Numbered from the stretch's first letter, positions 23,912-32,108 are shown. The stretch: 45,385 nt of DNA from Pseudomonadota bacterium (GCA_018971725.1 JAGXAE010000004.1:1-45385); one strand, 5' to 3'. Notes: generated by a model from the letters alone, not told the origin. A program made the numbers and translations.

Positions 23912-25189
23912 TTATTCGGCGGCGGCGGGAACAATGGCGGCCACACCATTGTATTGAAGATAAGACCGTTGGATCGCGATCTGGTCAGCGATGTACTTGG
24001 CGTCGTGCCAGACCCCCCAAAGAAAGGACGATCCGCGCCGGGATTGCCAAGGCAGGCCCAAGAAATAAACATCTGGTTCCTTTGACAGGCCGCGTTGGTG
24101 GATCGGCGCCCCTTTCTTGTCAAAGGCATCCACCTTGAGCCAGTTAAAATCCTGACGGAAACCGGTCGCCCAGATGATGGCCGTCACGTTTTCCTTAGCA
24201 AAGTTAAGCGAGGATAACGGGTTTGTCAGGCAGTCGGGATCCGGAAAGATTTCGCGCGCTTCCGGCTCTTCCGGCAGATCAAGGCCGGTGCGTTCCACAT
24301 AGGCGTCAGCCATATTCAGAAGTTCGTTGTAATTAGCGTCCCCCGCAGCCACGTTTTTGTACAGATTATCGGCAAAGCGCAGCACACCGTTCTCGAACCC
24401 TGTGGTCAAACCGGTCAGGATAACACCTTCACCGCCAAGCCGCCGGAAATCCATGGTTCGACCTCCATAGGCGCCGCTGACCGAGATCGTCACATGCTCC
24501 GTGCCCGGCGCCGGTGCTGCTATATCCCACAGACCTAGCACGCCCAGCCACCACACGAAATCCCGCCCGCGGTAACGGCGCGGCGGACGGTCATGAGGCC
24601 CCACCGACAAGAACACTCTGCGGCCCGCGCGGTTCAATTCGTCGGCAATCTGAGCGCCAGACGACCCCGCGCCGACGACCATCACCGCGCCATCTGGAAG
24701 TTGGTTGGGATTTTTGTAGTGAAAGGAATGGATCTGCATTACCCCAGCGGTCTCGGGTACGATCGACGGGATCACCGGGTACTGGAAGGCCCCTGTGGCG
24801 GCGACGATGCGGCGCGCCTCAATCTCGCCAGCGCTAGTCTTGACTAGAAAGCCGCCTTTGCCAGACCGGCGGCGAGCCTCAAGCACCTCAACCCCTTCGC
24901 GGATTGGTGCCTTGATCATCGCGGCGTAGTCTACAAGATACTGCGCCAAACGATCTTTGGTAACAAATTCGTCAGGATCGTTGCCCTCGAACTCAAGGTT
25001 GGGAAAACGGTCGTGCCAGGCCGGCCCGTTGGCAACGAGACTATCCCAGCGTCCTGTGCGCCAAGCCTCGGCCGTGCGTTGTTTTTCCAGCACCAAATGG
25101 GGGACGCCGGCTTTACCAAGATGCTCACTCATGGCGATGCCGGCCTGTCCGCCTCCGACAATCAGCGTATCAGTCTTTTCCATGGGCAT
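23912..25189 (-). CDS. Flavin-containing monooxygenase-like FAD/NAD(P) oxidoreductase
   Basis: 425-aa flavoprotein of the FMO/CzcO-like type. FAD site: TLIVGGGQAGIAMSEHLGKAG near residues 7-26; second dinucleotide site for NADPH: AVMVVGAGSSGAQIADELNR; the late ATGF in AIIWATGFRQDFNW is typical. It would add one oxygen atom to a nitrogen, sulfur or carbon centre of a small molecule. I place the start at 25189 because AGGAGGGA lies seven bases before this ATG; the ATG at 25207 lies upstream of that site. It heads the operon with RidA-family and aldehyde dehydrogenase genes, a set fitting stepwise amine oxidation. About 150 bases upstream lies a dead IS3 transposase. Confidence 0.88.
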   Translation of the reverse strand: MPMEKTDTLIVGGGQAGIAMSEHLGKAGVPHLVLEKQRTAEAWRTGRWDSLVANGPAWHDRFPNLEFEGNDPDEFVTKDRLAQYLVDYAAMIKAPIREGVEVLEARRRSGKGGFLVKTSAGEIEARRIVAATGAFQYPVIPSIVPETAGVMQIHSFHYKNPNQLPDGAVMVVGAGSSGAQIADELNRAGRRVFLSVGPHDRPPRRYRGRDFVWWLGVLGLWDIAAPAPGTEHVTISVSGAYGGRTMDFRRLGGEGVILTGLTTGFENGVLRFADNLYKNVAAGDANYNELLNMADAYVERTGLDLPEEPEAREIFPDPDCLTNPLSSLNFAKENVTAIIWATGFRQDFNWLKVDAFDKKGAPIHQRGLSKEPDVYFLGLPWQSRRGSSFLWGVWHDAKYIADQIAIQRSYLQYNGVAAIVPAAAE

Positions 25190-25343
25190 ATCAGCATCCC
25201 TCCTCATGAATCGTAAAACCCGCCCGGCGTAGGCTGTCTATTTGGTCTAGATGAGGGGGAGATCGGCAACAATTATGATTTCTCGTAGCATTGCTTAGGT
25301 TGCCTGAACCCTTAGTGTGCCACGTCCAGGCCGGTTGTCGCGC

Positions 25344-25658
25344 TCAATACTGGTGGTCCGCCGCCGTCGTTCGGGGCTTACAAGTTTCCCGCGCAAGGTC
25401 TTTGTGGATCTGCCTCTCAAGCGACAGATCCACGACCAGATGCTTCAACAAATTGTTTTCTTTGTATAATTTCTTCTGACGCCGCGCCTGATCCGTATCC
25501 AAGCCCGCCGTATTCTTTCCGGTATCGGCCGTAGCTGTTGTCTGGTATCCCGGCTTCACGGCACGCCGCTTGGATGGTCTTGCCTTGATCCTCTGAACTT
25601 CAATCTGCCGCAACAGCGCAACAATCTGCTCCCCGTTAATCCGTTCGTGGGCCTTCAA
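25344..25658 (-). pseudogene. Decayed IS3-family transposase OrfA
   Basis: Remnant of an IS3-group OrfA, the HTH protein of the transposase. The start INGEQIVALLRQIEV and the C-terminal leucine-zipper part DTDQARRQKKLYKENNLLKHL and VVDLSLERQIHKDLA are in one frame. The middle in that frame is nonsense, but another frame of the same strand reads QGKTIQAACREAGIPDN and YRKEYGG, the usual HTH. So two compensating frameshifts are present. No OrfB follows downstream. It is a dead copy, showing that mobile elements have worked on this island. The surrounding 25190-25837 holds no other gene that I can support. Confidence 0.75.
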
Positions 25659-25737
25659 ACGGCATACAATTAGGGCTCTGGACAGGCTGCCATGCAGGGT
25701 GTTGGCGAGAACGTTTTACAGATCGTCTCAGTTCATT

Positions 25738-25769
25738 CTAACTTCCATGCAAAAACGCATGGAAGTTAG
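25738..25769. promoter_or_regulatory. Perfect 13-bp inverted repeat, probable operator
   Basis: CTAACTTCCATGC (25738-25750) and its exact complement (25757-25769) are separated by AAAAAC. No T-run follows, so a terminator is unlikely, and the site lies 69 bases before the FMN reductase start. This is the size and symmetry expected of an operator for a dimeric repressor or activator. A looser inverted repeat, GCAATTTC and GAAATTTGC, follows at 25780-25800. No regulator gene adjoins it on this side. Confidence 0.6.
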
Positions 25770-25837
25770 GCGGATATGGGCAATTTCGGAAGAAATTTGC
25801 TGCCCTATATTTTTCACACCGATCAGGGAGATGGTGA

Positions 25838-26410
25838 ATGTCGCGCAATTTTAACGTCGCAGTCCTCGTAGGCAGCCTGCGCAAGGGCTCTTTCAACCGA
25901 AAGCTGGCCCATGCAATTGCTGCCGAGGCCCCTGAAAACCTCTCCTTCAAATTCGTCGAGATTGGCGACCTGCCGCTGTATAACGAAGATATTGAGACTG
26001 ACACCCCGCCTGCGGCCTGGACCCGATATCGTGAAGAAATGAACCATGCTGATGCGGTGCTGTTCGTAACGCCGGAATATAACCGTTCGGTCCCGGGCCC
26101 ATTGAAGAACGCCATCGACGTCGGCTCTCGTCCCTATGGCAAGGCCGTGTTTACAGGTAAGCCTGCTGCTGTCGTCACCGGTTCGCCGGGCCGGACCGGT
26201 GGGTTCGGTTCGAACCACCATCTGCGCCAGTCCCTCGTCTTCTTCAATATGCCGGTGATGGCCCAGCCTGAGGCGTATATCGGCGGAATGTGGGACTTGT
26301 TCGATGACGCTGGGCAATTGAAGAGTGAGGATACCCTGAAATTCCTGCGCACCATCGCGCAAAGCTTTGCGGCGTGGGTGGAACGCACCGCCGTTGGCGA
26401 AAAGGGGTAA
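25838..26410 (+). CDS. NADPH-dependent FMN reductase (flavodoxin-like fold)
   Basis: 190-aa flavodoxin-like reductase of the chromate/quinone/azo reductase type. The FMN phosphate loop VAVLVGSLRKGSFNRKLA is at residues 7-24; VLFVTPEYNRSVPGPLKNAIDVGSRP is the family signature. It reduces FMN or quinones with NAD(P)H and could supply reduced flavin or detoxify quinones formed by aromatic oxidation. The ATG at 25838 follows GGGAGATGGTGA. It lies five bases ahead of the dioxygenase gene, so the two are surely one operon, behind the inverted repeat at 25738. Confidence 0.92.
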   Translation: MSRNFNVAVLVGSLRKGSFNRKLAHAIAAEAPENLSFKFVEIGDLPLYNEDIETDTPPAAWTRYREEMNHADAVLFVTPEYNRSVPGPLKNAIDVGSRPYGKAVFTGKPAAVVTGSPGRTGGFGSNHHLRQSLVFFNMPVMAQPEAYIGGMWDLFDDAGQLKSEDTLKFLRTIAQSFAAWVERTAVGEKG

Positions 26411-26415
26411 GCGCC

Positions 26416-27195
26416 ATGGACATCATGCCCACACTATTCATCGGGCACGGCAGCCCGATGAACACGCTGGAACATAACGCCTTTACCGAGTCATGGCGGA
26501 TTATGGGGGAAGCGCTTCCCCGCCCGCGTGCGATCCTGGTGGTTTCGGCCCATTGGTTCATCGGATCGACGGTGGTAACGGCCATGCCCAACCCGCGCAC
26601 GATCCACGATTTCTACGGTTTCCCTCAGGCATTGTTCGATGTGCAATATCCCGCGCCTGGAAGTCCTGAACTGGCCCAGGAAATTGCCGAGGTGGTGAAG
26701 CCCAACTGGGTCGGCGCGGATATCGACCAATGGGGTTTCGACCATGGCACATGGAGTGTACTGAAGCACATGTACCCCGATGCTGATATCCCGGTGGTAC
26801 AACTGTCGATCAACTCGCAAAAGCCGATGGACTACCACATCAAGCTTGGGGCTCGGCTTGCTGAGTTGCAGAAGAGCGGGGTGCTGATCCTGGCCAGCGG
26901 AAACGTGGTTCACAATCTGCGCGCGATCGACTGGCATAATCCTGAAAGCGGCTTCGACTGGGCATACAGGTTCGACGAAGCGGCGGAAGAACTGCTGACG
27001 AGCAATCCAGGTGATGTGCTGAGACTGATGGATCACCCCGATTACGCAAAGGCGGTTCCGACACCGGATCATTTCATCCCGCTGCTCTACACCGCTACTA
27101 TTGCGGCTCAGAACAGCAAGCTCAGCTCCTTCGCCAAAGGTGTCGTCGTCGGGTCGATATCGATGACCAGTTACAGCTCCGGTTTGGCTGCCTGA
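26416..27195 (+). CDS. DODA-type class III extradiol ring-cleavage dioxygenase
   Basis: 259-aa member of the DODA/YgiD family of non-haem iron or zinc extradiol dioxygenases, which open catechol-type rings such as DOPA. Metal-ligand His lie in PTLFIGHGSPM, VVSAHWFIGS and VLILASGNVVHNLR; the family stretch TIHDFYGFPQALFDVQYPAPG and WGFDHGTWSVLKHMYPDADIPVVQLSI are typical. AAGGGG precedes ATG 26416; the longer frame from 26374 overlaps the reductase gene. With the FMN reductase it forms a two-gene unit suited to catechol or quinone turnover. The substrate is unknown. Confidence 0.9.
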   Translation: MDIMPTLFIGHGSPMNTLEHNAFTESWRIMGEALPRPRAILVVSAHWFIGSTVVTAMPNPRTIHDFYGFPQALFDVQYPAPGSPELAQEIAEVVKPNWVGADIDQWGFDHGTWSVLKHMYPDADIPVVQLSINSQKPMDYHIKLGARLAELQKSGVLILASGNVVHNLRAIDWHNPESGFDWAYRFDEAAEELLTSNPGDVLRLMDHPDYAKAVPTPDHFIPLLYTATIAAQNSKLSSFAKGVVVGSISMTSYSSGLAA

Positions 27196-27486
27196 ACCGC
27201 CGTCACAGTATCGCCTGTACCAATATTGCCGGGCCGGATGGTTCCTTCATCAATCTGAAGGGCAAGCTGGGCCTGATGATTGCTAGATCGGTTGAAGGGT
27301 TTGTCACATGGACGGTGTCAATCTCATTCACCGGTAGCGTGCCGATGACGGGTATACATAGGCCGTGAGCGTGCCCCATTAGGCGCCATGTTTCTCATTT
27401 CTCCAGCGGCGCGGTTGATCCGTTAAGTGTTGTTTATAGGGATTTTTGGGGCGCAACGCTTTCCATGGCCGGCGGCCCATATATTG
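27196..27486. other. No gene recognised at the right edge of the island
   Basis: These 291 bases show no gene that I can support. Short open frames exist but none has a ribosome binding site or known motif. The sequence may hold remnants of an element that once lay between the dioxygenase gene and the palindromic repeat. Confidence 0.4.
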
Positions 27487-27770
27487 GCCCACGCGCTTTT
27501 GCCCGGCTGCGACCTTCGGCCGTGCGGGTACGGATTAGGTCAGGCTCCATGTCTGCGAGGCCTCGCTGCCGTCTTATAAATTAGACGACAGGAAGCGGCT
27601 TACGGCCACCCGCAAGCCAATTTGAACTTGGACAGTCCGAACCGGGGCAAATCACTTCATTTGCTGCATTCGCTGAATGTGCGTTGAGCTGTTTTTGGGG
27701 CCAAGCAGGGTGCGAGGTGGCTCTTAATTTAGATATTGCCATACTCCGATAGCTTGGCGTTGCGCCCGTG
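27487..27770. repeat. Half copy of the long palindromic repeat
   Basis: This stretch repeats the left part of the element at 12637-13150, in the same orientation: GGCCCACGCGCT near 27487, GGATTAGnTCAnnCTCCATGTCTGC near 27532-27556, GTCTTATAAATTAGAC at 27571-27586, a GGACAGTCC arm near 27630, GGTGGCTCT at 27717-27725 and the loop CGATAGCTTGGCGTTG at about 27747-27762. The right arm is absent: homology ends right after the loop. The half copy therefore abuts the NDUFA12 gene and closes the island that the full copy opens. Confidence 0.72.
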
Positions 27771-27828
27771 TGCTGCGGTGCGATTTCCAAGATGGACCAT
27801 TTGCGCGGCTTCACTTATACCGAAGCCC

Positions 27829-28251
27829 ATGAGCACTGCCGCCCAGACGCCGTCCCCGAACGGCGCACCCGCCAAGGCCCGGCCGCTTGGCCTGAAGGGG
27901 CTTTTACGCAACCCGAGCCTTTTCTTCCTCACCATGTTCCGGGGCCGCTTCATCGGCCGCGATGGCATGGGCAACCAGTATTTCGAGCGTCCGGGCAAGC
28001 CGCACACCCGCCGCTGGGTGGTTTATGCCGGCCCGGCCGAGCCTTCCGTGGTGCCGCCCGAGTGGCATGCCTGGCTGCATCGTCTCACTGATGCGCCGCT
28101 TTCCGTCACACCGCGCCCCTGGCAGCGCCCGCACAAACCCAACCTCACCGGCACGCCGCAGAGCTACAGGCCGCCCGGTCATGACTATATGGGAGGTCAG
28201 CGCCCGCGCGCCTCATCCGATTATCAACCCTGGACGCCGGATCAGGCCTGA
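27829..28251 (+). CDS. NDUFA12-like NADH:ubiquinone oxidoreductase accessory subunit
   Basis: 140-aa homologue of the mitochondrial complex I subunit NDUFA12 (B17.2), found in alphaproteobacteria. Family marks are GLLRNPSLFFLTMFRGRFIGRDGMGNQYFE, RRWVVYAG and PPEWHAWLHRLTDAPL with the C-terminal Pro/Trp-rich tail (RPWQRPHKPNLTGTP). It sits on the peripheral arm of complex I and helps stability or assembly. The ATG at 27829 is preferred; the longer frame begins inside the palindromic repeat. The stop overlaps the mlaD start as TGATG, so they are co-translated. The island boundary lies only about 60 bases upstream, so the original promoter may have been replaced. Confidence 0.92.
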   Translation: MSTAAQTPSPNGAPAKARPLGLKGLLRNPSLFFLTMFRGRFIGRDGMGNQYFERPGKPHTRRWVVYAGPAEPSVVPPEWHAWLHRLTDAPLSVTPRPWQRPHKPNLTGTPQSYRPPGHDYMGGQRPRASSDYQPWTPDQA

Positions 28252-28784
28252 TGGTCCGCCGCGCGCCCGAACTCACCGCCGGCTTTGCCGTCATCATCGT
28301 CGCCGTGCTGTTTCTTGGCTATGCCTTGCGTGGGGCGGGGGAGCTCAATACCGGCGGTTATCCGCTACAGGCGCAGTTTGCCTCAATTGGCGGGCTGCCG
28401 GTGGGTGCCGATGTGAAGATCGGCGGCGTGGTCATCGGCCACGTCTCCTCCGAGCAGTTGAACCCGCAAACCTATGCCGCGATCGTCAAGCTGGCGATCA
28501 ATAAGGGCATTCAGGTACCGGATGACAGCAGCGCGTCCATCACCTCAGACAGCTTGCTGGGTGGCACCTATGTCGCGGTTTCGCCTGGCGGCTCCAACAG
28601 CATGCTCAAGCCCGGCGCGAGCTTTCCGGTCACCCAATCCGCGATCAACATCCAGGATCTGATCGGCAAGTTCATCTTCTCGATGGGTGGCGGATCATCG
28701 GGCAAGGGCCAGTCTGCCTCTGGCGGGCAGGCGCCGTCCTCCGGCGCGGGGCAATCCGGCAATCCCGCGGCGCTGTCCCCGTAA
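28251..28784 (+). CDS. mlaD: MlaD-family phospholipid-transport protein
   Basis: 177-aa MCE-domain protein of the Mla system, which keeps outer-membrane lipid asymmetry by moving phospholipids between membranes. One N-terminal membrane helix (LTAGFAVIIVAVLFLGYAL) anchors it in the inner membrane, and the periplasmic MCE domain follows (YPLQAQFASIGGLPVGADVKIGGVVIG, ASITSDSLLGGTYVAVSPGG). The tail is Gly/Ser/Ala-rich and low in complexity, as in other alphaproteobacterial MlaD. It starts on the last base of the NDUFA12 stop codon and its stop TAA is followed directly by the next ATG, so it is the middle gene of a three-gene unit. Confidence 0.92.
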   Translation: MVRRAPELTAGFAVIIVAVLFLGYALRGAGELNTGGYPLQAQFASIGGLPVGADVKIGGVVIGHVSSEQLNPQTYAAIVKLAINKGIQVPDDSSASITSDSLLGGTYVAVSPGGSNSMLKPGASFPVTQSAINIQDLIGKFIFSMGGGSSGKGQSASGGQAPSSGAGQSGNPAALSP

Positions 28785-29513
28785 ATGCGGCGCCTCATTC
28801 TGGCTTCGGCCGCCACGCTCATCGGCGGCGCGGCGCTGGCCCAAACCATGCTCGGGCAAAGCCTTCCTGGCCAGAACACGGTGGTTGTGCCGCCCGCGCC
28901 GCCCGTCGTGGCAGCACCCGCCAGCGTGCCGGCTGCCCCCACGGTGCCGGCGCCAGCACCTCCGCCCGGCCTGGTGCAGACTCCATTTCCGCCCTCAGGC
29001 AGCGAGGCTGACACTTCATCCGGTGATGCTAACGCCGGCGTCGGGGCGGGTAGCACCTCGCAGACGCAGGCGGTTTCACCATCGGCGGGGCCGTTGCCAT
29101 CGGTTAACAACGTGGCTCAGCCAAGCGGCGGGACCACCCCGCCTAGCAGCAGTACCGCCGTCACTCCGGCGCAGCCCGCTCCGGCAGACGTGGCGCCCGT
29201 GCCCGCCAATAACTGGGTGTCAGGAAAAACCGCCGAGCTTGGCGTTCTCAACAAGGTTGATGGCAGCACCAGCACGCTCTCCATTCCGGTCGGTGGACAG
29301 GCCGTGTCCGGGGATCTCACAGTAAGCGTGCAAGCCTGCATGGTGCGCCCGCCTGGCGCCTTGCCAGACGCCGCGATATTCGTTACGCTTCAAGAAAATA
29401 CGCCGCAGGGCGATGGTAACCAAATATATCGGGGTTGGATGGTCCGCTCCGCGCCCGGCGCCACCGATGTAGGCGATGCCGACGAAGCTTTCAGGGTTAT
29501 TGCTTGCTCGTAA
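28785..29513 (+). CDS. DUF2155 domain protein, exported
   Basis: 242-aa exported protein. A signal peptide (RRLILASAATLIGGAALAQ) is followed by about 120 residues of Pro/Ala/Ser-rich linker and the C-terminal DUF2155 domain (KTAELGVLNKVDGSTSTL, LTVSVQACMVRPPG, YRGWMVRSAPG, with two Cys likely forming a disulfide at the ends). The function of DUF2155 is unknown; in alphaproteobacteria it commonly neighbours the complex I accessory and mla genes as here. The ATG directly abuts the mlaD stop. Confidence 0.9.
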   Translation: MRRLILASAATLIGGAALAQTMLGQSLPGQNTVVVPPAPPVVAAPASVPAAPTVPAPAPPPGLVQTPFPPSGSEADTSSGDANAGVGAGSTSQTQAVSPSAGPLPSVNNVAQPSGGTTPPSSSTAVTPAQPAPADVAPVPANNWVSGKTAELGVLNKVDGSTSTLSIPVGGQAVSGDLTVSVQACMVRPPGALPDAAIFVTLQENTPQGDGNQIYRGWMVRSAPGATDVGDADEAFRVIACS

Positions 29514-29659
29514 TTCAATGGCTTCTGGGCCAAACTTGTGCCTAAAATGCAACACGGGGAGAATGTTAAAGCCAAACGTGAATTTGCCCTGTTGAATCTG
29601 CTTCCAGAGGATTAAATTGATTCAGGTTGATTAAATTCATTCCGTATTGGAGTTACGAC

Positions 29660-30736
29660 ATGAAGCTGCGCTTCGCTCTTGCCGCTGCCACTTGCCTTGT
29701 GCTGCCCATCGCTGCACACGCGCAGCCGGTCACCGGCCCTTACGTCAGCCTTGGCGCTGGCACCACCATCCAGGAGCCCATCAACTATAAAAGCTACTAC
29801 ACCGGCGAATCTGGTAAGATGCAGTTCCGCAATTCTTACTCCGGTGATGTCGCTGTCGGTTACGGCTTCGGCGATGGCTTCCGCGTCGAACTGAACGGCA
29901 ACTACTACCGCGATACGGTTCATAAGCTCACCGCCAATGGCACGCAGTATCCCGCGACCGGAGGCCTCGACACCTATGGCCCGATGGTGAACGTGCTGTA
30001 CGACATCAATGTAGGCCTGCCCGTGTTCCCCTATGTCGGTGCTGGTATCGGCTATCAGTGGCAGCGTTTCAACAGCCACATCCAGTCCGGCGCCACCTCC
30101 TACACCGGTTCCAAGGGCAGCTTCGCCTATAACATCATTGGCGGTCTTTCCTATCCGCTGCCGATGGTTCCGGGCCTGTCCCTCACCGCTGAGTACAAGT
30201 TCACCCAGCTGACCGCGAGCCGCAACTACAACACCTCGGTGATCGGCGGTTTCCCGGCGGGCAACCCGGTTGGCGGCACGATGCATTTCGGCCAATCCTC
30301 CAGCCACACCTTCCTGATCGGCCTTCGCTATCAGCTGTTCCAGCCGGCTCCGGCTCCGGCTCCTGCTCCGGCTCCGGCCCCCGTCGCTGCTCCGGCTCCA
30401 GCCCCGGCCAAGACCTATCTGGTGTTCTTCGATTGGGATAAGTACAGCCTGACCCCGAGCGCGACCCAGATCATCTCTCAGGCCGCGTCCGACTCCAAGA
30501 CCCAGAACGTCACGACCCTGGAAGTGAACGGCTACACCGACACCTCCGGTTCGGCCTCTTACAACATGGGCTTGTCCATCAAGCGCGCGAAGGCGGTTGC
30601 TGCCCAGTTGGTGGCCGATGGCGTTCCGGCTTCCGAGATTGAGATGCACGGTTACGGCGAAACCCACCTGCTGGTTCCGACCGGCCCGGATGTGCGCGAG
30701 CCGCAGAATCGTCGCGTGGAAATTATCTTCCACTAA
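29660..30736 (+). CDS. OmpA-family outer membrane protein (first of a tandem pair)
   Basis: 358-aa outer membrane porin-like protein. Signal peptide MKLRFALAAATCLVLPIAAHAQ; then an eight-strand-like beta-barrel (PYVSLGAGTTIQEP, VAVGYGFGDGFRVELNGNYYRD, FPYVGAGIGYQWQRF); a Pro-Ala linker of repeated PAP; and the C-terminal OmpA domain, which binds peptidoglycan (EVNGYTDTSGSASYNMGLS, KRAKAVAAQL, PQNRRVEIIF). The ATG at 29660 follows GGAG by seven bases; the frame from 29627 is too long. The OmpA domain is nearly identical to that of the next gene. A strong terminator follows directly. Confidence 0.93.
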   Translation: MKLRFALAAATCLVLPIAAHAQPVTGPYVSLGAGTTIQEPINYKSYYTGESGKMQFRNSYSGDVAVGYGFGDGFRVELNGNYYRDTVHKLTANGTQYPATGGLDTYGPMVNVLYDINVGLPVFPYVGAGIGYQWQRFNSHIQSGATSYTGSKGSFAYNIIGGLSYPLPMVPGLSLTAEYKFTQLTASRNYNTSVIGGFPAGNPVGGTMHFGQSSSHTFLIGLRYQLFQPAPAPAPAPAPAPVAAPAPAPAKTYLVFFDWDKYSLTPSATQIISQAASDSKTQNVTTLEVNGYTDTSGSASYNMGLSIKRAKAVAAQLVADGVPASEIEMHGYGETHLLVPTGPDVREPQNRRVEIIFH

Positions 30737-30759
30737 TCTCCACATCCGCGAGGAAAACG

Positions 30760-30789
30760 CCCCGGCAGGCAACTGCCGGGGTTTTTTTT
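30760..30789 (+). terminator. Rho-independent terminator of the first OmpA gene
   Basis: CCCCGGCAG (30760-30768) pairs perfectly with CTGCCGGGG (30773-30781) across a GCAA loop and is followed by eight T. It lies about 24 bases after the stop codon. Confidence 0.93.
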
Positions 30790-30970
30790 GCCCGGCTCGG
30801 GAATATAGAAGCGGGCGCCGCCAAAGCCATCGCGCGCCGGCAGTTGCATTTTGGCTACAGGAGTTGGCCGCCTGTGCATCCCCCCTTCGCAACGGGACAG
30901 TTTACCTCCACATAGGCAGCGTGCGGTGTTGTAAAATCCCGCGCGCGCCTCGTCGGAAGGGAGATACCTA

Positions 30971-32056
30971 ATGCAATTTCGAGCCGCCATTCTTGCCGCG
31001 ACAATGCTTGCCGCGCCGTTGGCTCTGGCGGGCCGCGCCGTGGCCCAGCCTGTCGCCGGCCCCTATGTCAGCCTGGACGGAGGGTTTGACCTGAAAAGTG
31101 CGGTGACGCAGAAAAACTTCAATGTTGGTGGCGTGAATCAGCTTGGTGATTCGAAGGCTGTCTTCAAGAACGGTTTCGATGGCACCGCCGCAATCGGCTA
31201 CGGCTTCAACGATGGCTGGCGCGTGGAGCTTGAGGGCGACTACATCCGCAATGGCGCGGACAAGCTGAAAACCGGCAATACCGCCGTTGCGGCGAGCGGG
31301 CACGAAAGCCAGTATGGCGGCTTCGTCAATGGCATCTATGATTTCGATATCGGCCTGCCCTGGCTGTACCCTTATGCGGGTGCGGGCGTTGGCTGGCAGG
31401 AAGCGCGCTATAATAATTTCAATGCTGGTGGTACCACCATCAACCAGTCGCGTGGCTCCTTTGCCTATCAAGGCATTGTCGGCTTGTCCTTCCCCATCGC
31501 GCCGGTGATGGGACTTTCCGCCACGCTGGAATATCGCTTTATTGGCCTGACGAACGAGCGCCGCTACGATGTCGGGAACACCGCACTGCCCACCAGCTTC
31601 CGGCAGCAGGGCGAGTATAACAACCAGATCAATGTCGGGCTGCGTTACGAATTCTCACCGCCGGCCCCGCCAGCCCCCGCGCCCATGCCGGCAGCGGCAC
31701 CGCAAGCGGCACCAGCTCCAACCCCAGCCAAAACCTATCTGGTGTTCTTCGATTGGGATAAATACAACCTGACCCCGAGTGCGACCCAGATCATCGCGCA
31801 GGCGGCGGCCGATTCCAAAACTCAGAATGTCACAATGCTTGAGGTGAACGGCTATACGGACACCTCCGGCGCGGCTGATTATAACATGGGCCTGTCCGTT
31901 AAACGTGCGAAGGCGGTGGCCGCGCAGCTGGTGGCCGATGGCGTGCCCGCCAATGAGATCGAGATGCACGGCTATGGCGAAACCCACCTGCTGGTGCCCA
32001 CCGGTGCTGATGTGCGCGAACCGCAAAACCGCCGCGTGGAAATCATCTTCCACTGA
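30971..32056 (+). CDS. OmpA-family outer membrane protein (second of a tandem pair)
   Basis: 361-aa paralogue of the previous protein: signal peptide (FRAAILAATMLAAPLALAGRAVA), beta-barrel (AAIGYGFNDGWRVELEGDYIRNG, YPYAGAGVGWQEARY, LSFPIAPVMGLSATLEYRF), Pro/Ala linker and OmpA peptidoglycan-binding domain (EVNGYTDTSGAADYNMGLS to PQNRRVEIIF). The barrel differs much from its neighbour, while the last 125 residues are almost the same. Its own upstream region (30790-30970) and terminator suggest a separate transcription unit. A GGAAGGGAG site lies before the ATG. Confidence 0.93.
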   Translation: MQFRAAILAATMLAAPLALAGRAVAQPVAGPYVSLDGGFDLKSAVTQKNFNVGGVNQLGDSKAVFKNGFDGTAAIGYGFNDGWRVELEGDYIRNGADKLKTGNTAVAASGHESQYGGFVNGIYDFDIGLPWLYPYAGAGVGWQEARYNNFNAGGTTINQSRGSFAYQGIVGLSFPIAPVMGLSATLEYRFIGLTNERRYDVGNTALPTSFRQQGEYNNQINVGLRYEFSPPAPPAPAPMPAAAPQAAPAPTPAKTYLVFFDWDKYNLTPSATQIIAQAAADSKTQNVTMLEVNGYTDTSGAADYNMGLSVKRAKAVAAQLVADGVPANEIEMHGYGETHLLVPTGADVREPQNRRVEIIFH

Positions 32057-32078
32057 TCCGGTCTGTCTGAAACAAAAA

Positions 32079-32104
32079 CCCCGGCGCTTGCGCCGGGGTT
32101 TTTT
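32079..32104 (+). terminator. Terminator between the second OmpA gene and the thiY-like gene
   Basis: CCCCGGCGC (32079-32087) and GCGCCGGGG (32090-32098) form a nine-pair stem, followed by six T on the forward strand and preceded by a run of A, so it can also stop the leftward thiY-like transcript that ends at 32109. Confidence 0.92.
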
Positions 32105-32108
32105 ATGG

